From: Cydia pomonella
Lineage: Eukaryota; Arthropoda; Insecta; Lepidoptera; Tortricidae
Assembly: GCF_033807575.1 (NCBI RefSeq)
Contig: NC_084723.1
Location: forward strand, 2,051,247-2,115,246
DNA: 64,000 nucleotides
Direction of reading: 5' to 3'
Under the pieces are notes generated by a model. It did not search any database. It was not told where the DNA came from and saw only the letters and a list, made by a program, of their open reading frames with translations. Of this stretch, positions 62,982 to 64,000 are shown piece by piece. Every line of letters starts with the position of its first letter. The stretch's first letter is position 1. Both the position numbers and the translations under genes were made by a program.

Positions 62982-64000
62982 GTGGTATCATGGAAAAATA
63001 AGTAAGTATAGAGTACTTACTCCATACATCACTTTTCTTACCCAAACATTTATAATTTTCGTAGTCGACATCTAGCGTTAAGTAGCGGATTTATCAGTAC
63101 TGCTATTTGATTTGACAATAGATGTCGCGAGTATCGCGACGAGCGAAAAGTCTAATAATGCTCAACAATTTTCAGCTAATATTATAACTGGATTAACCGG
63201 AACTCCATTTTCGACCATAATAATAATAATATAATAATAATAAAAAACTTTATTGTGTACTTTGTTGTTTATTGTGTCCATAGTAAGGTGGACAAGGCCT
63301 TCATCCTAAGAGGGGTCCTTAAATAAACAAGATTAATTAATTCTTAATAATAAATAAATATTCTATTTAATGTTAATTGATGTGAAAAATTATTTAAGTT
63401 ATAATTTATTTGTAGTGAAAAAACCATTAATTAATGCATCCAAAACTATGTTCTTCAATATTTATTTATTATTTAAGGTGGACTATAGCCGGAAGCTTTA
63501 TGGTACTTAAGTAATATTTCTTTTAAACAGGGTTTTCTGTGAAACTATTTATATTGTGTCACAAGGGAAAAAAAGACATTTACGGCGAATGAATTGAACC
63601 CTAAACGTAGCGAGGGATTCAAGTGTGTTACACCCAAAATGCAAATAATTTTGCTATTATGTGACACATTTGAGGAAATTCTAATGATAAAAAATATGAT
63701 TTAAGATTTTTTTTAAGTAGTATTAAGAAAATATTAAAATGTCCTAGAACTGAAAAGTGTTAATTTGATACCTCCTATCGGGGAAGAAAAGTGCCTCCTA
63801 GCAGGTAAAAAAAAGCCTTTTTCCGAATTGGTGATGTGAAAAAGTGATTTTGTAGAATTGTTTTATATTCAAAACTAAGATACATTACTATAAGATTTAA
63901 GCAATAATTAAGTTAACTACTTATATTTACCTACCTTAGCTATCTCTATCTATCTAATACGGTACTGCTTGTACATAAACTGACATTTCAATCCTCTGGT
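62982..64000. other. AT-rich right edge with small repeats
   Basis: (TAA)n at 63218-63243. 63550-63680 has TGTGTCACAAGGG, GTAGCGAGGGATTC and ATGTGACACATTTGAGG, loosely like 13735-13965. No gene. Confidence 0.4.

Noticed and set aside
1..64000. CRISPR array, operon, phage or bacterial gene cluster
   Set aside because: No regularly spaced direct repeats with unique spacers, no ribosome-binding sites and no prokaryote-type ORF density; the repeat content is that of an insect genome.

Overview
The window looks like nuclear DNA of a lepidopteran insect (moth or butterfly). Three things point there: the AT-rich background; the repeat families, which are typical of Lepidoptera (tRNA-derived SINEs ending in AAATAAATA-like tails, LINE 3' tails with the ACTACGTCGGTGGC block, dispersed repeats ending GGTACGGAACCC); and eukaryotic splice signals. 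There are no operons, no rRNA and no real tRNA. Species and chromosome cannot be told from the sequence. Family names below come from motifs and termini read by eye; no search was run.

Almost everything interpretable is mobile-element debris. (1) LINE remnants: a C2H2-zinc-finger C-terminus at the left edge; a gag-like ORF1 fragment at 2.46-3.16 kb; a stop-ridden RT remnant at 5.5-6.26 kb; ten copies or tails of one 'ACGTAGTATAAA' LINE family; four RTE-like C-termini; and one intact 756-codon RT/endonuclease ORF at 19.74-22.0 kb with three 5'-truncated relatives at 35.3, 38.2 and 40.1 kb. (2) At least 13 copies of one tRNA-derived SINE, mostly on the minus strand, plus one copy of a second tRNA-derived SINE. 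(3) DNA transposons: an internally deleted mariner (15.03-15.80 kb), a 988-bp hAT-type element (24.95-25.94 kb), a 406-bp Transib-like element (38.47-38.88 kb), a 478-bp TA-flanked element (48.78-49.26 kb), a long-TIR element (13.15-13.60 kb), a 1.7-kb candidate TIR element (31.90-33.60 kb) and many palindromic MITEs.

Host coding sequence is sparse. The best case is a spliced THAP-domain 5' gene end on the plus strand (exons 50214-50290 and 50580-50700): joining them gives a THAP C2CH zinc finger as far as the CxxH half. Two further short exon candidates (7970-8044, 45543-45633) rest on splice signals and open frame only.

The most informative structures are insertions whose target sites can be read. 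The start codon of the large RT ORF lies inside the 12-bp target-site duplication, so it is host DNA and the ORF is a fresh 5' truncation. A three-layer nest (MITE, then LINE tail, then hAT) lies at 24.78-26.10 kb. A Transib-like element sits in an RT relative with a 5-bp duplication. A 128-bp MITE sits in an RTE coding frame with a 4-bp duplication. The mariner keeps an open frame across a deletion that removed its catalytic domain.
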